A stretch of 7,019 nt of DNA, from NCBI GenBank assembly GCA_947629125.1, contig CANRCO010000061.1, positions 1 through 7,019 on the forward strand. The letters are read 5' to 3'. Below, piece after piece: positions 1 through 6,262 of the stretch. Position 1 is the stretch's first letter, and each line of letters begins with the position of its first letter. Position numbers and translations under genes: made by a program. The notes below the pieces were generated by a model. That model did no database searches. It was given only the letters and a program-made list of their open reading frames with translations, and was not told the origin of the DNA. This DNA is from an uncultured Bacilli bacterium (lineage in GTDB: Bacteria > Bacillota_I > Bacilli_A > RF39 > UBA660).

Positions 1-867
1 GTATCAGCTGCAGATGGTCCTATGCCTCAAACACGTGAACACATTTTATTATCACGCCAAGTTGGTGTACCTAAAATCGTTGTTTACATGAACAAATGTG
101 ATCAAGTTGATGATCCAGAATTATTAGACTTAGTAGAAATGGAAATTAGAGAATTATTAGGCGAATATGATTTCGACAGTGATTGTCCAATTATTCGTGG
201 TAGTGCTCTAAAAGCTCTTGAAGGAGACGAAAAAGCTGTTCAATCTATTAAAGATTTAATGAAAGCAGTTGACGAATATATTCCAGCTCCTGTTAGAGAT
301 ACTGATAAACCATTCTTAATGAGTATTGAAGACGTATTTACTATTTCAGGACGTGGTACTGTTGTTACAGGACGTGTTGAACGTGGTAAATTAAATCTTA
401 ATGATGAAGTTGAAATCGTTGGATTAAAAGAAACTAAAAAGACAGTTGTTACTGGTATTGAAATGTTTAGAAAATCACTTGACTTTGCTCAAGCTGGTGA
501 TAATGCTGGTGCATTATTACGTGGTATTGCTCGTGAAGATGTTGAACGTGGACAAGTACTTGCAAAACCTGGAAGTGTTACTCCACATCACAAATTTAAA
601 GCAAGTGTTTATGTATTATCTAAAGAAGAAGGTGGTCGTCATACTCCATTCTTCTCAAACTACAGACCTCAATTCTATTTTAGAACAACTGATGTTACAG
701 GAGTAATCGAATTACCTCAAGGTGTTGAAATGGTTATGCCTGGTGACAATGTTGATATGTCTGTTGAATTAATTGCTCCAGTTGCCTTAGAAAATGGTAC
801 TAAGTTCTCTATTAGAGAAGGTGGCCGTACAGTAGGTGCTGGTGTAGTTAGCGAAATTATTGAATAA
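1..867 (+). CDS. tuf: Elongation factor Tu, 3' part (5' end outside window)
   Basis: EF-Tu is the GTPase that brings aminoacyl-tRNA to the ribosomal A site. The frame is open from base 1 and covers 288 codons. By position against the 394-residue E. coli protein, about the first 105 residues, with the P-loop and switch regions, lie upstream of the window. Fragment residues 31-34 are the guanine-specificity motif NKCD and 68-70 the SAL motif (G5). Domain 2 starts near residue 100 and domain 3 near 195. The GGRHTPFF stretch at 211-218, which contributes to aminoacyl-tRNA binding, is intact, as is the conserved end [12 protein letters not shown]. Nothing is broken. Its codon use is visibly richer in GC and more regular than that of every following gene, as expected for a very highly expressed gene. 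A terminator follows the TAA directly. Identification is certain; the true start cannot be seen. Confidence 0.98.
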   Translation, partial: VSAADGPMPQTREHILLSRQVGVPKIVVYMNKCDQVDDPELLDLVEMEIRELLGEYDFDSDCPIIRGSALKALEGDEKAVQSIKDLMKAVDEYIPAPVRDTDKPFLMSIEDVFTISGRGTVVTGRVERGKLNLNDEVEIVGLKETKKTVVTGIEMFRKSLDFAQAGDNAGALLRGIAREDVERGQVLAKPGSVTPHHKFKASVYVLSKEEGGRHTPFFSNYRPQFYFRTTDVTGVIELPQGVEMVMPGDNVDMSVELIAPVALENGTKFSIREGGRTVGAGVVSEIIE

Positions 868-870
868 AAA

Positions 871-897
871 GGAATGCTAAAAAGCGTTTCTTTTTTT
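871..897 (+). terminator. Intrinsic terminator of tuf
   Basis: Arms GGAATGC (871-877) and GCGTTTC (884-890) pair over 7 bp with two G-U pairs, around a 6-nt loop TAAAAA. Seven T follow (891-897). An A-run before the left arm (866-870) can extend pairing with the T-run. It begins 3 bases after the tuf stop and ends 18 bases before the next start codon, so the next gene either lives on readthrough or has a promoter inside tuf. Confidence 0.85.
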
Positions 898-915
898 AAC
901 TAAAGGAATGATTAT

Positions 916-2250
916 ATGGACAAATATGTATTAAGTCGCATCTTCTTTGATGCTTATAATGATATACTAGAAGCAAGACAAATTGAAAAAAAGAATATAC
1001 CTTTTAATGATTATGATAAATTAGAAAAGATATTAGATGATTATATATTACTCGTAGCAGGGTTACATATTAGAAACAATAAAGAACAATTTTATAGTGA
1101 AATAAAAAATTATATAGAAAATATTTTTCTTAATTCCCCTCGATTAGATTTTAATTATTTATTGAATTTTGTTATGGTTTATGGAAAAAAATTTATCGAT
1201 GATATAGATGACCATCCATATACTAAATTATTAATTGAAGCATTAAAAAAAGTCTATAGCATAAATCCTAATAATGTCGTAATATCGCATCATAATAAAA
1301 GTTATTATATTGGTAATATTTTTCGTAAGCAAGAAACTTATATTCCTTTAGCTTATATTGAAAATATAGATGTTTTAGAAAAAACTTTAAATAATTTTAT
1401 AAATGAAATAAAAAATGGTAATACTTACTTTAATCATCCTTTTCAATCTTTTAATAATAATCAAGATGCCATTATATTTATTTTTGAATGGGTTGTAAAA
1501 AATGCTTCAGCTATTGGATTATCTAATTTGAATTTTTATTTCAAGAAATATACTAGTTTTATTAATGATACTACTTTTACTACACTCCAAAAAGTACAGT
1601 TTATGGGTAATTTTTATAATGACGAATTATATGGTATGTGTAAAAGGTCAGAAGTTAATTATGAAACTCCATATTATTTTAGCTTTATGTTAAGAAATCA
1701 TTTTTATGAATTACCTAATATTCGTTTTGGTATAGAACAACGTGATAAAAAAATAGCTCATATTTTAGCTATTCAATCAGCTCAAAGAGAACATGATGAA
1801 ACATATGAATTAGAATTTCAAAAATATATAAAGGAAAATATTCCTAAAAGTAAAAACTTTAGACAATTTAATCCTAATCACCTTATATCTTTAATTTTGG
1901 CTTTAGGTATATTTAATGGTGTAGGAATAAAAGATATTGAAGCTCCTGATTATTTTCCTTTAAGATATCAACGTTTTGTTTTAGAAAATAGAATGAATTA
2001 TGAAGAATTAGATAGTTTTCAACATCGTTTAACCAATATGATGCTAAATACTTATTTAAAGATTACTGAATATACTGATGATTTTCAAGTTTTTAATTAT
2101 CCCGAAACTGGATATCCAGTTTCATTTATCACTAATGATAAATGTCACTTTAATAATAGTTTTTTACAAAATATTTATGATATGGGTTATAATTGTAGTC
2201 AAAAACTAGATGAAAATAATAAAAAGAAAAATAAATTAAAAACGAATTAA
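916..2250 (+). CDS. Uncharacterised 444-residue soluble protein
   Basis: I do not recognise this protein. The ATG at 916 has a good ribosome binding site, AAAGGA at 902-907, 8 bases upstream. The protein has no signal peptide and no membrane segment, so it is probably cytoplasmic. It is rich in Asn, Tyr, Phe, Ile and Lys and looks mostly helical, with no repeat, zinc motif, Walker motif or recognisable catalytic signature. The last dozen residues are a Lys/Asn tail (KKKNKLKTN at the very end) that is shaped by the inverted repeat at 2222-2264 rather than by an obvious protein function. It follows the tuf terminator by only 18 bases, so expression may depend on tuf readthrough. Its stop codon overlaps that of the convergent rodA-type gene. 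Codons are much more AT-rich than in tuf but like the other genes here. It is a real, intact gene, probably lineage-restricted; function unknown. Confidence 0.85.
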   Translation: MDKYVLSRIFFDAYNDILEARQIEKKNIPFNDYDKLEKILDDYILLVAGLHIRNNKEQFYSEIKNYIENIFLNSPRLDFNYLLNFVMVYGKKFIDDIDDHPYTKLLIEALKKVYSINPNNVVISHHNKSYYIGNIFRKQETYIPLAYIENIDVLEKTLNNFINEIKNGNTYFNHPFQSFNNNQDAIIFIFEWVVKNASAIGLSNLNFYFKKYTSFINDTTFTTLQKVQFMGNFYNDELYGMCKRSEVNYETPYYFSFMLRNHFYELPNIRFGIEQRDKKIAHILAIQSAQREHDETYELEFQKYIKENIPKSKNFRQFNPNHLISLILALGIFNGVGIKDIEAPDYFPLRYQRFVLENRMNYEELDSFQHRLTNMMLNTYLKITEYTDDFQVFNYPETGYPVSFITNDKCHFNNSFLQNIYDMGYNCSQKLDENNKKKNKLKTN

Positions 2251-2264
2251 TTTATTTTTCTTTT
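2222..2264. terminator. Bidirectional A/T stem-loop terminator inside two converging coding ends
   Basis: The arms at 2222-2239 (AAAAGAAAAATAAATTAA) and 2247-2264 are perfect 18-bp inverted complements around the 7-base loop AAACGAA (2240-2246). There is one G-C pair (2226/2260); the rest is A-T. Read on either strand the 5' arm is A-rich and the 3' arm is U-rich (UUAAUUUAUUUUUCUUUU), so each transcript makes a hairpin that carries its own U-tract. It covers the final codons and stops of both the gene at 916-2250 and the gene at 2247-3332, and no other terminator lies between them. The symmetry is directly seen; the terminator role is inferred. Confidence 0.7.
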
Positions 2265-3332
2265 GTTCTTTTTAAAAATCATACTTAAGAAAATAAAATA
2301 AACTAAAATATTTGTACCACCATAACTTAAGAAAGGTAGGGGTATACCCATTATTGGTAAAAGTCCAACATTCATTGAAAAGTTTTGTAATTGTTGGAAG
2401 AAAAACATTCCAATAAAACCAGCGATAAACAATTTATTTTGTTTATTTTTTTCTTTAAATAATAAGTTTAAAAAATAAATATCTATTATTAAATAGGCTA
2501 AGGCAATTATAATAAAACCAAATAGACCAGTTACACTTATAAGGTAAGCTACAATAAAATCCGTTGGAGCTTCCGGTATATATATTGGACCATTTAATTT
2601 AAATCTAAAAAAACTACTTGAACCAATTGCAATTAATGCTGTTTTAATTTGAAAACCAGTTCCATGAGTAAAATTAATTAAGCGGTCTACTCGATAAAAG
2701 AAACTTGAACCAATGAGTTTAATTAATAAATCTTGTTCTTTAAAATAAAGAAAGAAAAAAATTCCACCAAATAAAGTTAATATCAAGATTAAACTAATAT
2801 ACCACCATTTATTTAATTTAGCAGTAAGTAGCATTGTAAAACCAATTAACATATAAAGAATTATTGCTCCGGTATCAGGTTCTAAAAAAACTAAAATACT
2901 GGGTATTAAAATAATAATAATTACTTTGGTAATTAAAATTATTTCTTTTTTTATTTTTTTTGAATTGTGTTTGGCAATAACAAAAGATAAATATAAACAT
3001 AACGTAAATTTCATTAGTTCACTAGGTTGAAAAGAAAAATATTTTAAATTAAACCAAGCTTTTGCTCCGTTAACATCATCACCAATTAAAAGAACTAAGA
3101 AAAGTAATAATACATTAATTATATATAATATTAAAGGAATTTTACTTTTGATATTTAAAGAAAAATGACTAAAAATAAACATTACTAAAAAACCTAGTAT
3201 ATACCATAATAATTGTTTATAAAAATAGTTATTATATAAAGTATTAATTGATTTAACACTATACATGGCATATAAACTAAATAACATTATTATAAATAAA
3301 GGAATAAATAAAAATATTTTTTTTGTTTTCAT
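2247..3332 (-). CDS. rodA: SEDS-family peptidoglycan glycosyltransferase, RodA type
   Basis: FtsW/RodA/SpoVE proteins are polytopic membrane enzymes that polymerise lipid II into glycan strands together with a class B penicillin-binding protein. Numbering from the ATG at 3332 (361 residues), family signatures appear in order: FQPSELMKF at 101-109, EPDTGA at 151-156, PEAPTDF at 253-259 with the putative catalytic Asp258, and GIPLPFLSYGG near the C-terminus. About ten hydrophobic segments are visible and the length fits the family. The GLLP...GIPLPF wording fits RodA better than FtsW, but SpoVE or FtsW cannot be excluded, and no partner PBP gene is in the window. The usual His two residues before the catalytic Asp is Pro256. 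An in-frame TTG at 3350 would add six polar residues; the ATG is preferred because hydrophobicity starts right after MKTKK, although neither start has a strong ribosome binding site. It shares its stop region with the convergent gene. Confidence 0.9.
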   Translation of the reverse strand: MKTKKIFLFIPLFIIMLFSLYAMYSVKSINTLYNNYFYKQLLWYILGFLVMFIFSHFSLNIKSKIPLILYIINVLLLFLVLLIGDDVNGAKAWFNLKYFSFQPSELMKFTLCLYLSFVIAKHNSKKIKKEIILITKVIIIILIPSILVFLEPDTGAIILYMLIGFTMLLTAKLNKWWYISLILILTLFGGIFFFLYFKEQDLLIKLIGSSFFYRVDRLINFTHGTGFQIKTALIAIGSSSFFRFKLNGPIYIPEAPTDFIVAYLISVTGLFGFIIIALAYLIIDIYFLNLLFKEKNKQNKLFIAGFIGMFFFQQLQNFSMNVGLLPIMGIPLPFLSYGGTNILVYFIFLSMIFKKNKRKIN

Positions 3333-3396
3333 ATTACTATTATGTCTCAAAATTAAACTTTTATCATAAAATAATAATAGCGGAAGGAGAATAGGG

Positions 3397-3696
3397 ATGA
3401 AAAAAGATTTACCTCAAGTATTTGCTAATGCAATTGATAAAGAAATGCATAATGTTCAAGAGTATTATTATGGTAATGATACAAGAAATGAAGTTAAATT
3501 AAATTATGATGAAGTAATTAAAAAAGTTGAAGAAATTTTTCACTCACCTAATTATGTTTATAAAATAAATTGTGATATTGTTGTTAATGGCAAAAATTTA
3601 GAAAAGGTAGTAGTAGGGAAAACTAAAAATGGTCTTATAACTATGGATAATGAAATAATAAATTTTAAAGATATAGAAGATATTAATATAAAATAA
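3397..3696 (+). CDS. Small uncharacterised protein, 99 residues
   Basis: I cannot assign a function. The start is well supported: ATG at 3397 with a strong ribosome binding site AAGGAG at 3384-3389, 7 bases upstream. The protein is charged, without signal peptide or membrane segment, so probably cytoplasmic. Residues about 36-50 look helical. The second half (about 52-99) alternates hydrophobic and charged residues as in a small beta-rich fold, ending NFKDIEDINIK. The N-terminal part (LPQVFANAIDKE, then EYYYGND) is polar and looks like a flexible segment. It is transcribed divergently from the rodA-type gene with 64 bases between the starts, and converges on the EIIB-like gene with 17 bases between stops. 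The fold statement is inference from residue pattern only. It is intact and its codon use matches the neighbours. Confidence 0.8.
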   Translation: MKKDLPQVFANAIDKEMHNVQEYYYGNDTRNEVKLNYDEVIKKVEEIFHSPNYVYKINCDIVVNGKNLEKVVVGKTKNGLITMDNEIINFKDIEDINIK

Positions 3697-3715
3697 AAAA
3701 AGCTCTAATGAGCTT
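3690..3715 (-). terminator. Intrinsic terminator of the EIIB-like gene
   Basis: On the minus strand AAGCTC (3715-3710) and GAGCTT (3705-3700) form a 6-bp stem with a 4-base loop, followed by TTTTTATTTT (3699-3690). The stem overlaps the TAA stop of the EIIB-like gene (3716-3714) by two bases. On the plus strand the stem has no U-tract after it, so it probably works mainly for the minus-strand gene. Confidence 0.75.
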
Positions 3716-4031
3716 AAATAATATCATCAATATATCTTTTTAATTGTCTTGATTCTCGACCATAGATTATTTTTAATTGGTTGTCTACTTCAACAATACC
3801 TTTAGCACCAAGTTTTTGGATGCCATCTTTATTAACAATCGATGTGTCTTTTAATATAACTTTGAAACGCGATAAATTGCATTCAGCATTAACAATATTA
3901 TCTTTACCACCTAAATAAGTTATTAATTTATTTGATTCAATATTAAAGTCTTTTTTTCTTAATTTTACAACAATTGCTGTTATTAAAAATAAAGCAACAA
4001 ATATTATCAGATATGTTATATATATTTTCAA
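3714..4031 (-). CDS. Membrane-anchored PTS EIIB-like protein lacking the phosphorylation Cys
   Basis: Numbered from the TTG at 4031 (105 residues). Residues 3-22 form one membrane segment followed by KLRKK (23-27), placing the rest in the cytoplasm by the positive-inside rule. Residues about 34-105 match the glucose-family EIIB domain of phosphotransferase permeases: LGGKDNI, then a beta-strand region ending SRFKV, then KLGAKGIV and a C-terminal helix. In active EIIB domains a Cys three residues before the conserved Arg (C-x-T-R) takes phosphate from EIIA. Here that position is Asn52 (N-L-S-R55), and the only nearby Cys is residue 51, one place too early. No EIIC or EIIA is fused or adjacent. 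It therefore looks like a non-phosphorylated, perhaps sensory or scaffolding, EIIB relative. The family match is from recognised motifs; the loss of activity is inferred. A GTG at 4040 is an alternative start. Confidence 0.75.
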   Translation of the reverse strand: MKIYITYLIIFVALFLITAIVVKLRKKDFNIESNKLITYLGGKDNIVNAECNLSRFKVILKDTSIVNKDGIQKLGAKGIVEVDNQLKIIYGRESRQLKRYIDDII

Positions 4032-4035
4032 ATTT

Positions 4036-4042
4036 ATCACCT
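4036..4042 (-). promoter_or_regulatory. Ribosome binding site that favours the TTG start at 4031
   Basis: AGGTGAT on the minus strand matches seven consecutive bases of the 16S anti-Shine-Dalgarno complement (AAGGAGGTGATC). From its GGTG core, six bases lead to the TTG at 4031. The in-frame GTG at 4040 lies inside this site and has no ribosome binding site of its own, so TTG is the better start. Confidence 0.55.
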
Positions 4043-4049
4043 ATATTCA

Positions 4050-4055
4050 ATTATA
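4050..4055 (-). promoter_or_regulatory. Possible -10 element for the EIIB-like gene
   Basis: A perfect TATAAT is read on the minus strand at 4055-4050. Transcription would start near 4043, leaving a very short leader with the ribosome binding site at its beginning. Only weak T-rich candidates exist at -35 (around 4073-4080). The region is very AT-rich, so chance is a real possibility. Confidence 0.35.
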
Positions 4056-4094
4056 CTATAAAAAAGAAAAAAATAAAACATTTTTAAAATGCGA

Positions 4095-4121
4095 ACTATT
4101 TTGAATATTAATCATAAATTA
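4095..4121 (+). promoter_or_regulatory. SigK-type promoter of the spore coat gene
   Basis: AC at 4095-4096, a 16-base spacer, then CATAAATTA at 4113-4121 match the Bacillus SigK consensus AC-N16/17-CATANNNTA at every fixed position. Transcription would begin near 4127-4130, leaving a leader of about 22-24 bases with the ribosome binding site AAAGGGTGAT (4138-4147). SigK is the late mother-cell sigma factor, and cotY/cotZ genes in Bacillus subtilis belong to its regulon, so the element fits the gene behind it. The match is seen; the use by SigK is inferred. Confidence 0.6.
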
Positions 4122-4150
4122 TTAGTGAGAATACATGAAAGGGTGATATT

Positions 4151-4585
4151 ATGAATAATAACTGTAATGAAACTGGAAACTGTATTAATGAAATCTTAAG
4201 TGTTATCTTAGTATTACAACAAAATGCTTGTCCAGATAATTGCTTAGATACTTGTGATCGACCAATGTTAGGTGGCGGACCAAATTGTTTAATTTGTAAT
4301 ACTAGACCAGTAATGCTTTATACTTGTTGTGGAAATGGTACTCCTTGGAGTATGCCAACGACTAAAGATACTACAGTAGCTTGTGCTGGTGATACTGATA
4401 CTTGTTCTACTGTCTTTAGAGTAGAAAAAATTGAAGGTAATTGCTGTACTTTTAGAGTATTAGCTGATAATCCAGATACTACTAGCTTAAATCCATATGT
4501 AGCAACTAATTCTTTCTTTACCATGGATTGTAGTTGTTTATGTAGTATAAGATGTTTATCTGATACATATGTTGAATGTGTTTAA
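4151..4585 (+). CDS. Cys-rich spore coat protein, CotY/CotZ family
   Basis: CotY, CotZ and the related ExsY are Cys-rich proteins that assemble into a disulfide-linked crust or exosporium layer around endospores. This protein has 144 residues with 18 Cys spread along the whole length (positions 5 to 143, including pairs 59-60 and 98-99). The central VFRVEKIEGNCCTFRVL (88-104) and the C-terminal DCSCLCSIRCL (126-136) correspond to the family's FRVE...G-C core and D-C-x-C...CL end. No signal peptide is present, as expected for a protein made in the mother cell cytoplasm. The ATG at 4151 follows AAAGGGTGAT, where the GGTG core is 5 bases away. A SigK-like promoter lies upstream and a bidirectional hairpin downstream, so it is monocistronic. 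CotY cannot be told from CotZ here. This gene is the main evidence that the organism makes spores. Confidence 0.88.
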   Translation: MNNNCNETGNCINEILSVILVLQQNACPDNCLDTCDRPMLGGGPNCLICNTRPVMLYTCCGNGTPWSMPTTKDTTVACAGDTDTCSTVFRVEKIEGNCCTFRVLADNPDTTSLNPYVATNSFFTMDCSCLCSIRCLSDTYVECV

Positions 4586-4599
4586 ACTAAAATAAAAAC

Positions 4600-4623
4600 A
4601 ATGCCATTATAAGTGGCATTTTT
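4600..4623. terminator. Bidirectional intrinsic terminator between coat gene and phosphoesterase-like gene
   Basis: AATGCCAT (4600-4607) and GTGGCATT (4613-4620) form an 8-bp stem with one G-U pair around the loop TATAA. The plus strand continues TTTATAT; the minus strand continues GTTTTTATTTT. It lies 15 bases after the coat gene stop and about 15 bases after the stop of the convergent gene, so it can end both transcripts. Confidence 0.85.
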
Positions 4624-4635
4624 ATATGGAATAAA

Positions 4636-5484
4636 TTATTTATAAAAACGGTATAAACTAATAGTTGGATTATTTAAAAAACGTAATTTAGTTTTTTTAG
4701 TTCCAATACCATTATTTATATATAAGTTAGTAGTATTTACTTTATAATAATCATTTAAATATTTTTTAGAACCTTTAAATTTAATTATTCCTTTAATAAA
4801 TGGTAATTTTATTTGTCCTCCTAGAGAATGTCCAGCTAAAGCTAGATTAATATTATAATCTTTTAACTTAGTAATATTATCTGGTTCATGCATAGCTACA
4901 ATTTTATAATGATATTCTATAGAGTTATAAGCACTTTCATCAAAGGCTTTATTTGTATCTATTTTACTAGATAAACCTACTAATAAAATTGGTTCATTAC
5001 CATTATTAAATATAAGTTCATTTTGATTATCTAACACTTTAAAATTAGCATCATTCATAATTTTTAAATAAGTATTAACATCGCTATAATCATCATCACC
5101 AATTATGGCATATTTATTTATACTAACATCTATTTTATTTAATTCTTTAGCAATACTAGTTATATCTTCTTTACTTAAATTACTTGAACTATTTATTAAA
5201 TCTCCAGTATAAATAACAATATCTGGTTCTAAGTAGTTAATTTTTTTAACTACTTTTTTGATAGTTCTTAAATTAGTAGTACTGTTATATTCGATATCAG
5301 AAAATTGAACTATTTTTAGACCATTAAAATTTTGAGGTAAATTATTATTTTTAATGGGGTATTCTTTGATACTTATTATAGTAGTGGCAATATTTCTAGC
5401 ATAGAAAAAAACAATGAAGATAACTACTAATGTTATAACTAAAAATTTTATAATTTTTCTTTGTGGTTTTATTTCATCATTCAT
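4636..5484 (-). CDS. Membrane-anchored metallophosphoesterase-like protein (YkuE/YaeI type) with altered metal ligands
   Basis: The 282-residue protein starts with a basic stretch (KPQRK), then one membrane segment at about 12-29; by the positive-inside rule the domain behind it faces outward. The calcineurin-like fold is recognisable: QFSDIEY at 60-66, TGDL at 93-96, IIGDDDYSD at 127-135, MHEP at 198-201 and AGHSLGGQ at 217-224. The usual motifs are DxH, GDxx, GNHD, H and GHxHGGQ. Here DxH is D63-I-E65, GNHD is G-D130-D131-D132, and the second His of GHxH is Leu221. Asp63, Asp95, His199 and His219 remain. Relatives hydrolyse phosphomonoesters, phosphodiesters or lipid pyrophosphates, but activity is doubtful here. 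The start ATG overlaps the stop of the protease gene upstream (ATGA), and GGAG stands 8 bases before it, so the two are translated as a pair. It could be a structural or binding relative rather than an enzyme. Confidence 0.85.
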   Translation of the reverse strand: MNDEIKPQRKIIKFLVITLVVIFIVFFYARNIATTIISIKEYPIKNNNLPQNFNGLKIVQFSDIEYNSTTNLRTIKKVVKKINYLEPDIVIYTGDLINSSSNLSKEDITSIAKELNKIDVSINKYAIIGDDDYSDVNTYLKIMNDANFKVLDNQNELIFNNGNEPILLVGLSSKIDTNKAFDESAYNSIEYHYKIVAMHEPDNITKLKDYNINLALAGHSLGGQIKLPFIKGIIKFKGSKKYLNDYYKVNTTNLYINNGIGTKKTKLRFLNNPTISLYRFYK

Positions 5485-6203
5485 ATTAATGTCTCCAAAT
5501 AAGTAGCTAAATATAATAAAGATAAAGTTACAGAATTATGTAGAATATGGATGGTAATTGAAGTATAAATATTATCAGTTTCATAGTAAGCTTTAGCAAA
5601 AAAGAAACCTAAACCAGAAAAAGAAACAATATATAATAATTCTTGCCAATTACCAGTTTTGATGGAACTGATTAAATGAGCTGAACCAAATATTAATCCA
5701 GTTATTAAACAAAATAAGAATTTATTGGAAATGATTTTTTTAAAGTTGGCACGAAAACATAGTTCTTCACATATTGGTCCGATAAGACAAACAGATACAA
5801 TAGAAGAAATAGGTGTAGCAATCATTAATGAACGGTTAGCAGCTTCATTAGAAGAAATGCCTCCTACAATTGATACTATGCATATATTACAAATAATCAT
5901 AAATAAATAGCTACAGCCCCAGTTTTTAAAAACAGCTTTTAAATTAGTTTTAAGGTTTTTAAAAAATCTTGGTAAAGATTCTCTTAATTCTTTATTAAAA
6001 ATAATTAAAAAGATTATAAATAATATTATATAAACTTCTAATCTTGTTAAATCAACTAATAAAGAGTTGGAACTATTATATGTTTTAGCAAAAATTTGAA
6101 CGATTAAAGAAGGAATATACATATAAGTTAAGATTATTATTATGCTGATAAAAATACTAAGTAAATTTATTTTATTTTGCTTCTTTTCATGATTATTTTT
6201 CAC
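5481..6203 (-). CDS. CPBP-family intramembrane glutamic protease
   Basis: CPBP (CAAX protease/bacteriocin-processing, 'Abi') proteins are polytopic membrane proteases related to eukaryotic Rce1; in bacteria they serve in peptide maturation, self-immunity or signalling. All three family motifs are present in this 240-residue protein: EELCFR (E146, E147, R151), FGSAH (F172, H176) and HILHN (H219, N223). Several hydrophobic segments flank them, and the length is typical. The start is GTG at 6203, with AAAGGA 9 bases upstream; no ATG is available before the first membrane segment. It is the first gene of a two-gene operon, sharing ATGA with the phosphoesterase-like gene, and has a clear SigA-type promoter. 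No bacteriocin precursor or ABC transporter is visible nearby, so the substrate is unknown. The divergent secreted protein is a conceivable partner, by location only. Confidence 0.9.
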   Translation of the reverse strand: MKNNHEKKQNKINLLSIFISIIIILTYMYIPSLIVQIFAKTYNSSNSLLVDLTRLEVYIILFIIFLIIFNKELRESLPRFFKNLKTNLKAVFKNWGCSYLFMIICNICIVSIVGGISSNEAANRSLMIATPISSIVSVCLIGPICEELCFRANFKKIISNKFLFCLITGLIFGSAHLISSIKTGNWQELLYIVSFSGLGFFFAKAYYETDNIYTSITIHILHNSVTLSLLYLATYLETLI

Positions 6204-6225
6204 GTTAATCCATCCTTTATAAATT

Positions 6226-6254
6226 AATATATCACATTGTATTTTTTAGTGCAA
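6226..6254 (-). promoter_or_regulatory. SigA-type promoter of the protease/phosphoesterase operon
   Basis: On the minus strand the -35 is TTGCAC (6254-6249), the spacer is 17 bases, and the -10 is TATATT (6231-6226), five of six matches to TATAAT, with an extended TGa directly before it. Transcription from near 6219 gives a leader of about 16 bases that begins at the ribosome binding site. Confidence 0.65.
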
Positions 6255-6262
6255 TTTAATGT

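Noticed and set aside
446..706. An open frame of 86 codons in another frame inside tuf.
   Set aside because: It lies wholly inside the conserved EF-Tu coding sequence and gives a low-complexity Leu/Val-rich product; a shadow frame.
3333..3350. TTG at 3350 as the start of the rodA-type gene.
   Set aside because: It adds six polar residues without a ribosome binding site; the ATG at 3332 gives the usual short basic N-terminus before the first membrane segment. It cannot be fully excluded.
3333..3396. Promoters between the rodA-type gene and the small hypothetical gene.
   Set aside because: TATCAT (plus) and TATGAT (minus) around 3362-3368 resemble -10 boxes but neither has a credible -35 at the right distance.
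4079..4091. Palindrome CATTTT-T-AAAATG between the divergent EIIB-like and coat gene promoters, a possible operator.
   Set aside because: Such short A/T palindromes are expected by chance in DNA this AT-rich, and nothing else supports binding.
4318..4524. A 68-codon minus-strand frame opposite the coat gene.
   Set aside because: The coat protein frame is supported by family motifs, promoter and ribosome binding site; the opposite frame has none.
4817..4834. GHSLGG in the phosphoesterase-like protein reads as an alpha/beta-hydrolase nucleophile elbow (G-x-S-x-G).
   Set aside because: It sits exactly where the family has GHxHGGQ, is followed by Q, and is preceded by the other phosphoesterase motifs in the right order. 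No hydrolase catalytic triad context is visible.
5481..5484. Use of TGA as Trp (genetic code 4), as in Mollicutes.
   Set aside because: TGA ends the protease gene in a normal ATGA overlap, and visible Trp codons are TGG, for example in the rodA-type gene and the protease gene.
5725..5910. A 61-codon plus-strand frame opposite the protease gene.
   Set aside because: It is antisense to the CPBP catalytic motifs and has no supporting signals.
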